Source: Drosophila miranda
Lineage: Eukaryota > Arthropoda > Insecta > Diptera > Drosophilidae
Length of the DNA stretch: 64,000 nt
Direction of reading: 5' to 3'
NCBI RefSeq assembly: GCF_003369915.1
Contig: NC_046675.1
Coordinates: 12,896,001 to 12,960,000 of the forward strand
Shown here: positions 12,293-23,650 of the stretch, piece after piece
How positions within the stretch are numbered: the first letter of the stretch is position 1
Layout: the number at the start of each line of letters is the position of its first letter
Position numbers and translations under genes: made by a program
Notes under the pieces: model-generated
The model's input: only the letters and a program-made list of their open reading frames with translations
Told to the model about the DNA's origin: nothing
The model's database searches: none

Positions 12293-12362
12293 TCAGAGCG
12301 GCGGCTTGTAGACTTCAATAGCAGGCGTGAGCATGTCCACTCGCGTAGATATCGAAGTGTCG
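12293..12362 (-). CDS. Teh1: Teh1 terminal coding exon
   Basis: A 70-nt minus-strand exon opening right after TTTATTTCAG. It begins with one base completing a split codon, then encodes 22 residues ending AIEVYKPPL and a TGA. The upstream Teh1 exon at 38005 ends with two bases (AG) before GTGAGT, so AG+C gives serine and the frame continues cleanly: IENL-S-DTSISTRV. The joined protein is 285 aa, close to the size I expect for Teh1. No other exon on this strand fits better. If correct, the intron is 25,642 nt. Confidence is limited because the exon is short and a read-through stop (LR-TGA) exists at the donor. Confidence 0.72.
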
Positions 12363-13981
12363 CTGAAATAAACAGAAAAATAAATAATAAATATTAAGCA
12401 TTCAATAAGTTGGGCAAAAAGTCCGAAACTACATGTTCCAAGGGGGACAATGATTGAAAATGAAGCCAGAGAAAGAGAAGAGAAGTGGAAAACAGAGGTA
12501 AAGAAAAGCTGCAAGTCTTATCGCAGCAACTGCAGGGCACATTCCATCAGAGGAGCTCTGCAGCACAGCAGTCAACAGCTGCCAGCAATATTGTACATTA
12601 AGCCTGTGCCACAACAAAGCTGGGTCTGGGCTGTCAGAAGTGCTTAAGTGTACGAGTTCGAGTACGAGTGTGTACTCGAAGCGAAAACAAGCCAGAAATA
12701 GCACTAATCCCATTATGTCACATACTAATTGTTTATGTACGTATACGTAATCCACTATCCGCCACCACCAGCGTCCTTATCAAATCAACAATCTTGTATT
12801 CCATTATATTTTCTGCAATTCCAACTGCCGTCCATCCATTTAATTATACTAATACATCCTATTCAATGTTATTCCATTGTCCACCCTTTGCTTTTCGTGT
12901 GCACCTGATCCACTCCCTACAGTCCTGCAGTGCGTATGCCTCGAAGAAAGGCACTTTCCTATTCCTGATTTCATTTATTCGGTTCAATTGTTACATTTAT
13001 ATTTTCCTTTCATTGTTCGCCCAACCCAGGACCCACAACTACTCTCTTCCAGTCCCAATCCGCATGCTCTTTTGATGGAACTCCCCCGCCACCAAAAGGG
13101 GAGCTGCTTTTCCTTTGTTTGCTTGTTGCGGATTCGGATTCGGATTCGGTTTCGGTTTCGTATTGTAAATGAAATGGAATTAAATGAAATGTGAAATTTA
13201 TTGTATTTAGGGGATTTCCATGCCACAAGCCCTGCGGGTGGGACAAAGCAAAGGAATCGCATTTTCGCTTACTATTTGAAATGTAATTTATACGCGTACT
13301 TATGGGCCCCACTGTGTTCGCTGGCTGTTCTCTTTATTGGTATTCTACTTTAGTTTTATGTGTGATTACGTTTACTCTCTGCTCTCCTCCGTAGTTTTGC
13401 TGCACTTTGCCTCGAATATTGAATTAAATACAAATCTCATTTTGTTTCACGGTAGTTGATTCATCTGCCTCCTGCTATATACATACTTGCAGCACATAGT
13501 AGATTGCTTTTAATAAATCCCCAAGCCAGAGAGAGAGAGAGAGAGGAGGATGGAAAGAAGAGTTCAAAATAGTTTGCTGGAACTTTGCTTCGGGGCAGAA
13601 ACAAACAAAAAACACGCAAGAGCTAAAGATATTCCTGAAAACTTTTCGAGGGTTGGCAACCACTCGAAATGCGCTTAACTGAAATAATTAAAACGAGAAT
13701 CATTCGAAAAATGCAACAAACCGTTCTCCGGCTCATCGATGCCCGAGTGCTCTTTAAACGGAAAATAGTTGATGGCATTATCTTTAATATTCATCATCCT
13801 ACATCCGTTTAACATATGAGATAAGTTGTGTTTGCATTTGGAAGAGGTGGAATTTCGGTGATTTATTAACAAACATTCCTTGCTCGTTCCTGGATTTAAG
13901 GCATTCAATCTGTCTGCGGTGCAAAGTCCTTGAGAAAGCAAATGATTCCACAGCTGGCAGCTAAAAATCCACTCTTAGCAG

Positions 13982-14077
13982 TGCCCCATTGTGGAAGTGC
14001 ACTCTCTGGAGTACATCCCATTACTGGAGACGACCGCAGCCATCACCCAAGGCTGGGCAAAGTGCTCCAGCTTGAAG
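13982..14077 (+). other. Candidate orphan exon inside the Teh1 intron
   Basis: A 96-nt stretch preceded by CTCTTAGCAG and followed by GTGAGG. One frame encodes 32 residues with good Drosophila codon usage (VEVHSLEYIPLLETT, QGWAKCSSLK), phase 0 at both ends. No partner exon is identified, so this is only a candidate. Confidence 0.22.
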
Positions 14078-14870
14078 GTGAGGACACCATCTGGCGCTGG
14101 CCATTCATCAGCATCGGGGAGTGGAATTGCATTAGCAGGACATCAAATGGCAGGACAGCATGCCGGGACACTGAAAAGTGTGCAAATTGTTGGCACGCTG
14201 TTAAAACCAATGTTCCAATTAAAAATGCAACAAATTTGAGCAGCAAAAAACCGACCGGCAGCTGCAACAGCAATGGAAAATTCGAGTATTGTGTGTCCAT
14301 ACAGGATTTCAATGCAATTAAAAAGCCTTTTCAATAGCACTTAACATGAAATTAGTTTCAGGAGTCATAAAAACCATGAAAAGCGCGGCAAGTGCCTGCG
14401 GTTATCTGTCGGTTGCTTTGTGCCACTTTGTTGCAATGTCCTCTCTGTGTTCCATTTTCATTACCATTTCAATTGATTATTAAAATCAATGTTTCATGTT
14501 TCACGAAAATGCAGTTAAAGCATTTAAAGTCCTGCCACAAGGTACGTCTCCTATATTAATAACTAGTTCGTCAAAGTTTCTGACGTGGACAGAGCAGAAC
14601 AGAATAGAACAGAACAGAAACTCATCTCGAACATTCCTCAAAGTTGTTCGAGCAAGTGCACGTCCCTGTAAATCTACTAAAACTGACTTTGGCAACAACT
14701 TTCTGCAATTAACTGGCCCCCGCTCTGGACCCCATCACTGGGGTGGGAGGAAGCCGGCTTATTATAAGCGACAACAAGCAATGTAAATGCCAACTGGCAG
14801 TGAGAAATGGCCAAAGGCGACAGGCGCCAGGAGCCAGGAGCCAGGAGGAGGCGAAACCAGGTCAAACAGG

Positions 14871-14890
14871 TGTGTGTGTGTGTGTGTGTG
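14871..14890 (+). repeat. (TG)n microsatellite
   Basis: Ten TG dinucleotides followed by a G-rich GGGGCT tract to about 14910. Confidence 0.85.
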
Positions 14891-17269
14891 GGGGGCTGGG
14901 GCTGGGGCTGGCAGGGAATGGCGGAGTGCAAAACTTGCCAATGTATTTAATTTGAAAATGCGACACCGACACTGCGGCGTTGAATGCTTCGTGTAAATTA
15001 AATTACACGCGCCACGCCTTCGAAGCCGCGCTGGGTGTACGTATAGGCCGTCCAACCCGAAACAGGCTACATTAAATTTTCATTTGGCCAAAAGTCCCAA
15101 CAAAACTTTGGGACTCGCAGCAAGGACATGAGCCCCAGGCAGCAGCAGATACAGAGTCGCCAGAGTGCGAGAGGTCAGCATACTGCGGGCTCAGAGCAAA
15201 GCTAAGGGCTAAGGGCTTAGGCCCAGCATCACCAGCAGCTGGAACTGGCCCACCGCCATAGCCATCGCCATCACCATCCAAATCCACATCCGGCAGGCGA
15301 CAAGTAAACACAAACACCAACACCAAGCAACCATCGCCCAAACACCTACTGGGACCGACAAGTGTCGGGAGGAAGGCTCGGGAGAAACTCAAAATCTCAT
15401 TAGTTACATTTTTAAGAGGACAGAGAGGCCGGCCTTGGCTGGGGCTAAGGTTGGGCCAACAGTTTCCAGATTCACTTTACCTTTGCCTCTCAAGGATTCA
15501 TTATTCAACGGCGGAGAGTCCACGGGAATGCAACAATTTAAGCCTGCCAAAATTTGAAGTGCAGCAATAGTGGATAGCATTTCATAATGATTCACAAAAC
15601 TTTGATTGTACTCCTCCTGATTTGGAGAAGCTTGCTTCGGTCTGTTCTAAACCGTATATACCCGTACCAAACACCAAAACTTTTGTCTCCAGAACTGAAC
15701 TTCAAAAGTACATTGAAGAATATTTGTGCATTTATTAAGGATTTTTGAACAGTTCCCACATACACATACTCGTATGCCTCGGCACGTTCCTCTGCTGTAC
15801 AGACGAGTATCTGTGTGTGTATTGTTTGATAAGAGAATGGTATGGCATGGAATGTTGAATGAGATGGAAGTGTGCCACGCCCCAGGGGTTCGGAATATAT
15901 CGGTGTTGTCTTTGCGGCTTCTGGTGCTGCTGCTGTTGCTGTTGTTCATGTTTTTGTTGGCCATATGGCAGCACTTTAAATGCAAATGAAAGCGCTGAGC
16001 TGGAGCGGTTGTCCTCGGCGTCTGCGTTGACGGCAATGTTGTGCGTCGAGTCGAGGTCGCCTACCATTTGAGAAGTGTCCTCCGTCCTGTCCTGCATGAG
16101 TGGGAGCTTGTGTGTGTGTTAAAGGAATTTGCATAAAGCTCTAAACTAGCATGAATATTCGGTTAGGCTTTTTTCCTTGCGGTGCTGGTGGCGCTGGTGG
16201 CGCTGGTGGCGCTGATGGTAGCACACGTGACTGGCTCATGGACTGCAAAAGTTTTTGTATGTCAAGGCACTGCAACTGCAGCAGATACTACATTGTGCAC
16301 ACACAGATACTTGTTGAGCCTGCCCTTGCCGTCCTCCACGCGCCCACCTTGAACACTCCTCCAATGACGGTCTCCTGTAGGTCACCGCTGGCCGACATCT
16401 CCAATCAATGCCCGCCATCGCCATCGCCATCGCCAACTCAAACAAAAAGTTGAATTTTTTAAGCATTTGTCGTCGTCGCAGTCGTCGCAGCCAAACAATT
16501 GGGGCGGGGCACGGCCAGAGTGGTTCCAGAAAGTGCTCGGAAACTTTTGTTTTGTCATTTGCGTGGGCGTTGGCCAATTCAATTGCCAACTTGCATTCGA
16601 ACTGAAACACAAACTGAAACTCAAATTCCAACTCAAACAAGCGGAGCAAGGGGCGATTCGGGGCGAGGCGTGGCGCTTGTCTTGGCCAAGTCAACAAGGG
16701 CATTGATATTAAGTAGCCCTGGCCGAGAGCCTGGACGATTCATCATCTGTCCTCCCTCTGGCTGGGCGTCTGCTGGAAACTTTGGCAAATGTGCTGCAAA
16801 AGTTTGCTGGGTTTCGCTCTGGTCATTTCGAAGGAGGCGGTCCTGCAGGGCCCTAAGATGTAGCCACCGCCTGGCGGCCATTAATCAAACCAGGGCAGGG
16901 CAGCCATCCCGCTACGTGATGTCTAGTCCGCTGCCCATAAATAACCCCGACTGCCACGGGGATGGCACAAATCTAAAACTGACCCAAAAGGATTTATGTA
17001 AATAAATACTTTGGTATTTGTATGGGTTACCAATCGGCAGCTTCGAGGGCAATCGATGCGGCGGCAAATCGGAAAAACCTGTGGGCCAAAGCCAAGTGGC
17101 AAGGAAGCCCCGGGAAGAGGCCTTGCCAGCTCTGAAAATTTAGTTTCCGTTGATTAATTTCCGCTCACAGCTCAATCATCACGTCGACAATTTTTCGCAT
17201 ATTTCTCTTCCCTTTTTGGATATCAGTTACGAGTACAGCTGACAGCTGAAAATCGAAACGGGCTGGAAT

Positions 17270-17314
17270 GGGGTGGGGTTGGGGTTGGGGTTGGGGTTGG
17301 GGTTGGGGTTGGGG
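17270..17314 (+). repeat. (TTGGGG)n hexanucleotide tract
   Basis: Seven near-perfect TTGGGG units. This matches the ciliate telomere repeat but lies internally; Drosophila telomeres do not use such repeats, so it is an ordinary G-quadruplex-prone microsatellite in the Teh1 intron. Confidence 0.85.
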
Positions 17315-17934
17315 CTGAAGGCTATCAGTGACGGCTCGGGGCCAGAATTTAATTTCGGGTCATGTTCGTTAAAAGGTCGGTCGCATGATTTATTTGCCAT
17401 TCCCGCATTGATTTCCAGTTCGATTTCGATTTCTGGTTTCCGGTTTCCCTGTGCCCGTCACTTGCTTAATGAAATCATTCCGTGACACACACACACACAC
17501 GCACACTCTCTCTAAATAAAATACATGAGTGTATGTGTGCACCTAGCCCAGCGATTCCGCTTAATTGTTAAATCGAATCCGCTGCGACAGCACGGCGTAT
17601 GCATAATGCGATTATTGATATGTGTTGATTGGAATCGAGTTTGCATTTAAAGTGGATTGCCATTGTCCCACACGCAGGACAATGACAGAAAATGGATTAT
17701 TAGACACCCAACTTGTGCTTCTAAAACATCATTTTGGCTGAATACGAACTGATTTTGGCAGATCATTTGCGGCATGTCGCGGCCTGCGTTGCATAACTCT
17801 ACGCTTAGGATGTATCCCGGGAAAACGGTACATATGTATATGCATTTGCTGCTCCACTGTATCGCAGGGATACGGTGTGTGTGCATTCTCGCATATCCTT
17901 TAAGCTGGCGGCGGCTCTTGTGGGTCTTTTGGGG

Positions 17935-17960
17935 GCGGTGGCGGCGGCGGCGGCGGCGGT
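17935..17960 (+). repeat. (GGC)n trinucleotide tract
   Basis: A run of about eight GGC/GGT triplets in the Teh1 intron. Confidence 0.75.
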
Positions 17961-19487
17961 GCTCCCGGACAAATATGAAATATTTCCGAAACGAATGTGC
18001 CATAACAGTTGAGTGAATAAAACATTAACAAATATTTATTTCCATAACTGCTGCCGTTTGCTGTTCGGGCCCCCCCGGGGGTCTCCTTTTATTTTATTAT
18101 ATTTATTTTCTCGCTTTTTCTCGCTTTTATTTTTCGCTTTACTGCAATAGAGCTTGTCCTTGCTGTTGTTACGGCTCTCCCCAGCTACGTTTCAGCTACT
18201 GCGATTACACCAAGCGGCAAATAAATAAAACAACAACAAGTAAGGCAAAAGGAAAAAAGCGAAAAGGCAAAACCACGCCACACACACTCACAATCGTTTC
18301 CACCTCTCGAGGCCCCGGGGTCAAAGAGCAAACCAAGGCGGCTTCTCTTTTTTTTCGCCTTTTTTTTTTTGGGGCACATTCTGCACTCAAAGCGGCTAAG
18401 GTAACTGCAACCGCTGGCAACATTCCGCGGTACGGGTAGACCCACCTCGCCTAAGCAACCGTCCGACTGGTGCTAATGCAGCATTTAAGGCAAGCTCTTG
18501 CCACCATTCGTTGGCTTTTTCTCTCTTTTGACGGGTAAACCACACAACAGAAATGGCAGAAAGCCAAGGCACTGCCACTGCCACTGCCACTGGCACTCCC
18601 CTATGGTAGAGTCTATTCCCCGCTTGCCACTCCCATTCCGGTAGCCATTCCGGGCATTGCTGGCCACGTAAATTGCGTAAAATCCCCGCAGCTGAAGCGC
18701 GAAGCCAACGCGTACTCCTCACTAATTGCACATTTTTATCTCAATTATTGCGGCTTACTCGTACTCTTCTTCTTTTGAGTCTTCCACGTCGGCAGTCGCT
18801 CTGGGGGGCAGCTATCCATGCCATCCATTAGGGGATTATGGGTGGACTACTCACACACATACATATGCGCCATGTTGCATCTTCTATGCCAGTTTTGCCT
18901 TTGAAAATCAACCAACAACTTGGACCAAATTTTTGCATGTCACGAGAGGCAAGGCTGTATTCATATTCATACGAAATACCAACCACAAAAGTGTGGTAAA
19001 ATACTTGGAGCATTTATCACTCGATACCCGTCCTACACAACACTGCACTACCTCTCTTGTCTTTCACGCCCCGCTTGGTTAGATTAGACGACTCATATTT
19101 GCACAGTCTAGTAATCGATAGTCTCCACCAGATCGAATAAGAATCCAAGCTAAAGCACACCTTTCTCTCGCTCAGCCTCTCTCTGTCCTTTAGATTAGAG
19201 CGTTAAGGAAATGTAGTAGAACATACGCCCATAGGATTTAATGTCGTATACGTTGGTGAGACCCGATATAAGCACCTTATGGGAAAAGCAGCCAGTGTGA
19301 GAGAGAGATCAGCAGGCGTCGGTATTTTGTGTTGGCCGGACTCCGTTCTAGTATTTTTCAGTGTTGTAATAATTGTTTTGCTACCGACTGTTCCTGGTAA
19401 AATTGCTTAAAGCCGATAATTTTTCTGAATTTTGTGAATATTTCAATTGTTGTGCCATAAGTCCGATTTCGTTGCACATTACGAGCC

Positions 19488-20268
19488 ATGTCAGACACTC
19501 CACTCTCTATTTCGTTGACCTTTGTTGTAAGACGCGCCGATTCACGTGTAAATATTCGTACAACTGTGAGAAGCGATGATTCGCAGTTTGGCTCAAGCTC
19601 CGGAACCAGCACACGATCTTCGCAATCTATCCCAAATATTTCAATCTCTATCAACTTATCCGATGGAGCCAACTCGGGCTCAAGGGCTACTCCAGCTACT
19701 CTAGCTACTCCAGCTACTCCCCCCATGGTGGCTGCTGGAGGCAATCGTATGCCCTATTAACCTTACATCAGCCAATTGACTAATTATTCTGTGTGTTTCA
19801 GACAATCGCTTTTCGGAAATGAGGTCTGCGAACCATGATACACTAGTCCGGATACCACGGGGGGTGCCCCGTAATAATCGCTCCGATTCAATATCGAATA
19901 GTGCACCAGAGGCGGCGATTGGCTTGCGCTCTCCGATCAGAGGAAGCCTCCTAACAGACAGGATTTGGGACCCATCTACCAGCCACGCCAGCACCAGTAG
20001 CGCTACCACAGGTCCTACTGCTTCGGATGCCGAAGTCAGCGGCCCGTCGAGTCCGAACCGCAAGCGCACCGACCCAAACGAGTCCTTGGAAGAAACCTAC
20101 AAATGCCCCATTTGTTTGGAGAGCGTAACGGGCCGAAAGCCAGTGGTGACCATATGTGAACACATTTTCTGCAGCCGATGCATTGACACTGCCTTAAAGC
20201 ACAATCGCAAGTGTCCCATGTGCCGGGGGTGCTTGATCCGGGGTCAGCTGAAACCTATTATTATGTAG
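19488..20268 (+). CDS. RING-finger protein, RNF4/degringolade-like candidate E3 ligase (nested gene 1)
   Basis: Two exons, 19488-19746 and 19802-20268, joined in phase 1 across a 55-nt intron (donor GTATGC, acceptor GTTTCAG); 241 aa. The N-terminal 185 residues are Ser/Thr-rich and low complexity, with two hydrophobic-acidic stretches that resemble SUMO-interacting motifs (SISLTFVV near 5-12 and ISISINLSD near 50-60). A C3HC4 RING lies at about 187-229: CPIC, then CEHIFCSRC, then CPMC. The RING runs almost to the C-terminus, as in RNF4-type SUMO-targeted ligases. The predicted role is ubiquitin transfer to SUMO-modified nuclear targets; the RING is certain, the STUbL role is inference. The gene lies on the opposite strand inside the Teh1 intron. 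A poly(A) signal is at 20346. Confidence 0.88.
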
Positions 20269-20345
20269 GCCTGTCCTTCAAGTCATCTCAAGAGCCTCCA
20301 TGAATTTATGATTTAGTATGTTTAATTTTCTTGTTTCTGTTTCAT

Positions 20346-20351
20346 AATAAA
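20346..20351 (+). promoter_or_regulatory. Poly(A) signal of RING gene 1
   Basis: AATAAA 78 nt past the stop codon and 175 nt before the start codon of the next RING gene, which argues for separate transcripts. Confidence 0.55.
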
Positions 20352-20520
20352 TTAGAGGGTTTGCAATAGAGGTATTCTATTCCAATAATTCTCTGTATCG
20401 GATGACGTTTCACAGATCTAAGCAACCCTGGCTGTGCATCTGTTGTTCGGGCAATGAAATGACAGTAAGGTGCTCAGTAGTCGGCAAGACTTCAAACAGA
20501 ACACGAAAATCAAAAGTAAA

Positions 20521-21282
20521 ATGAGTAACAATCGGCAAAATCCAGGCACCAATGGGGCTTTGCCATCCGCACAGGCTGACGAAGATATGGTGAGGCGCGA
20601 GTTGGACGAGATTGCACCTGGTCTGGCTGGATTCATTGAGGGACATATAATTGCAGGTAATGCACATACATAATCGTTGAATGTTGAATGTTGAATGTAA
20701 ACCGATTGCTGCCCTCTCAGCCCCACCAGAAATTAATGGGCAAAGCTGCCTTAACGATCCTTCGATTTTGGCCTATGTGGTGCATGGACATTCCGGGAAC
20801 GAGCTCTCTGAAGATGTGGGGATATCAGCGGAGCCGATCGGTATCAATATCTATATTGTCAATAAAACCGAGAGCGGAACACCCGTCTTCATGGATATTA
20901 CAAGTAAGTACTCAGTAATTAACTCGCCCTCGAGTGTAACAAAACGATTTGTATTTCAGCTGGTCATAGCGCCATCATAGATGCCGGCACCAAAAACGTC
21001 ATCGTACCGCTGCACCATCCCCATAGCTCTGACTCCGTCATCGTGAATATCCATCAGACTACTCCGAACTCCCGGGCGGCCAGTATGTCTAGCAGTTCGG
21101 AGAGCCAGTACCGCTGCCCCATATGCTTTCGTGATGCCAAGGAACTGGAGAGTCTACGTGCCACCCGTTGCGGGCACATCTGCTGCGGCTGTTGCCTCAA
21201 AAAGGCCCTGGAAATCTGTCCCATTTGCCCCATTTGTAAGGCTCCAGCGAACTATAGCGAGTCTATACTCTTGCTCTTCTAA
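20521..21282 (+). CDS. RING-finger protein, divergent paralogue (nested gene 2)
   Basis: Three exons: 20521-20656, 20721-20903 and 20960-21282, with donors GTAATG and GTAAGT and acceptors CTCTCAG and TATTTCAG; both joins are in phase 1 and give 213 aa. The C-terminal RING begins near residue 157: CPIC, RCGHICCGCC, then CPICPIC. This is a C3HC4 pattern with extra cysteines and a duplicated CPIC. The N-terminal part (ELDEIAPGLAGFIEG, then a domain with VVHGHSG and INIYIVNKTESG) is unlike nested gene 1 and I do not recognise it. An in-frame ATG at 20470 could add 17 residues, but ATG 20521 has the better context (AAAATGAG). It is likely a ubiquitin ligase of unknown substrate. Confidence 0.85.
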
Positions 21283-21559
21283 AAAGGCAGTCAGGCACTT
21301 TGTAGCCTCATTATTTAAGCAAGGCTATAGTCGGGAGTGATCGTTTAATTTGCCTACAAAGATGCATCTAAATGCAAACCACTGCTTAAATATTAAATAT
21401 ATATAATTATATCTGCCTTGTATCGTGATAATATTTCGCACCTTCGGGCGCTTAGAGTGAAGCTCTACTTGGCCAATTAAGTAGAGCCAGAGTCAACAAA
21501 CTCCGTCAGCAGTTTGGGCGCCAAACAGTATGGAAATCAGAGCACGCATCGCACTGCAG

Positions 21560-21640
21560 CGCCATCATCATCATCGAGGACGTGGAGGCAACTTCCCAGC
21601 CGCATCAGCACAACTCTGTCTCCGTGGTGAATGGGCGCAA
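21560..21640 (+). other. Candidate orphan exon downstream of the RING pair
   Basis: Preceded by CGCACTGCAG and followed by GTGAGT. One frame has strong Drosophila codon bias (AIIIIEDVEATSQPH, then VSVVNGR). It might also belong to a first exon starting at the ATG at 21530 in another frame (MEIRARIAL). No partner exon is found. Confidence 0.25.
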
Positions 21641-23599
21641 GTGAGTTACTTGTAATTACCACAAAATTCAATATATACACTCGTTGCTGTGGCTCCACCC
21701 AGCACCCACCAGACAGACAGACAGACAGCTGCCGTCATAGTCAAACATTATTTGGTGTAGTCTCGGGCCCGTCCTGGAACTCGTTTTGGCTAACGACCCA
21801 ACCATCGACTTGCGTCATATCCCACCCGAGTTGTCGAAGATGCGACGACCGCACGCACAGATGCCTTCGCTTTGGAGGAACACCAGCTAGGAGGAGGAGC
21901 ACCCCGCCTTCACTCCAAATGGCAGCTGTAAAAAATCACAGCATCAGCATAAAAGTGCTTAAAAGCAGCCGCCGTGTCCTGAGAGCGGGGCATGTTTTTG
22001 CTTTTTGCGCTTCACTTTGCACTGAAATTTCCAGATTTTACACCCATCCCCGACGCCCGACACCCATCAGCCATCGCCCATCGCCCATCAACCATCCTAT
22101 GCCCCCCTATGCCCCTCCTCATCGAGGAGTGTAAAAGTTTCGTACAATTTTTCTCTTACTGATTCCTATCTACCGAATTTTCGTTTCTTGACAGCCTGAA
22201 GAGAACGATGCTCTCCCATTGTTGCCAGCAAACTCATTTCATCATCGGGCGTTCGTTTTAATGGAATGATTTGGAAAAACAAAATTATGAAGCATTTTAA
22301 TTGCCACACAGATACAGATTCCAACCACTAACCGCTCCGATGGGCATCGTATCTTCAGCTTGAGCTCGTTAATGCGGCAACCTAATTCAATTTTGCATCT
22401 TAATCCAATCAGCAAATTGAAGAATAACTGCCGCCCAGACCTGACAGAGGGCCACAGATAATATTACATTTTGCATTTTAATTGGGATTTACTAATTAAA
22501 AAGTTTTCCTGGTTACACATTGCATTTGGTCGTAAGGAAAACAATGGTTGGGTCTGTGTCTGTATCTAGGGCTGAAGGGAGAGCTAACATGGTTGGATTA
22601 GGCGCCAGTAGACCTTTGTCAAATGTTGGGCGGACTCTTAGCCCATTATATATCAGATAACTGACCCCTAAGCCTTTCAATATTAATTAATACAGATTTC
22701 TCAAGGGCTGATAATCCTTGAAAGTTTGTAGCTAAATTTCAATATAAACTTATTGGCTTCGATATTTAATTATAAGCTATATTCGAGTGCCTTGCCACAT
22801 CCCCGATAGATATCGGATCTTCCGAATGGGCGGATTCAATTTTAAAGCCATATGAAACATCATTACTGAGTCAGAGTCTGAAATATGAACATGCAAACCA
22901 TCGCCTTCCTCTTGCGAGTTCGTGTGCAGTTTGCCCTGAAACAAACACCAAAGACCATTCCAACGATGACTGTGGGGCACACCAGCAGACACATGCATAT
23001 GTATATTCGATCCCGATGGTCTAGCCCGTCTGCATTCAGCTGTGAGCACTCGAAGTGCACAAGCTCAAAGCTCGGCACGCGCCATTAAATTCGTCAATGC
23101 AATTTGCGCACAGCCATTGACATAATACAAAAAAAAAGAACAGAAATGAATGCGAGAGGGGCCGAAAGGGTGGCTGGAGAGACAAATAAATCGAGAATAT
23201 TGCGCATAAATGTATTTAAAATTACGCATTGCTCATACGCAACGTATGGCAATATTTCCGCTCGACGGCGCCTTTTGTGTGTGCATGTGTCCTGGCCGGG
23301 CTGGCCACTTAGTATTCCGTTCACTGGCACAACGACTGACACGTCTTAGCCTTACGGCAAGGAGCAACATCAATATCGCATGGCAACAGTGGCAGTGCCT
23401 GAGGCAGAAGGCGATGGCGATGGCGATGGCGAAGAAGGTTCCGTAGGAGCCTACGGGCTACGCAGGCCAATTTGCAATATTATTGATTTTTCATTTTCCG
23501 TTTTCCGTTTGGGCTTTGGTTTTATATTTTCGGTTTCATTGCCAGCAAAAACTAACGCCAACAAAACACATTGAGAAGAAAAAGTTGGCTAAAACACGC

Positions 23600-23650
23600 T
23601 TCTGGCCTGTCCTGGCCTGTCCTGGCCTGGCCTGTCCTGCCCTGCCCTGG
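23600..23650 (+). repeat. Imperfect (GGCCTGTCCT)n minisatellite
   Basis: About five imperfect copies of a ten-base unit in the Teh1 intron. Confidence 0.7.

Noticed and set aside
18185-18731. Minus-strand frames with Lys- and Arg-rich segments
   Set aside because: Created by poly(T) and TTTC-rich tracts; inside the Teh1 intron without splice support.
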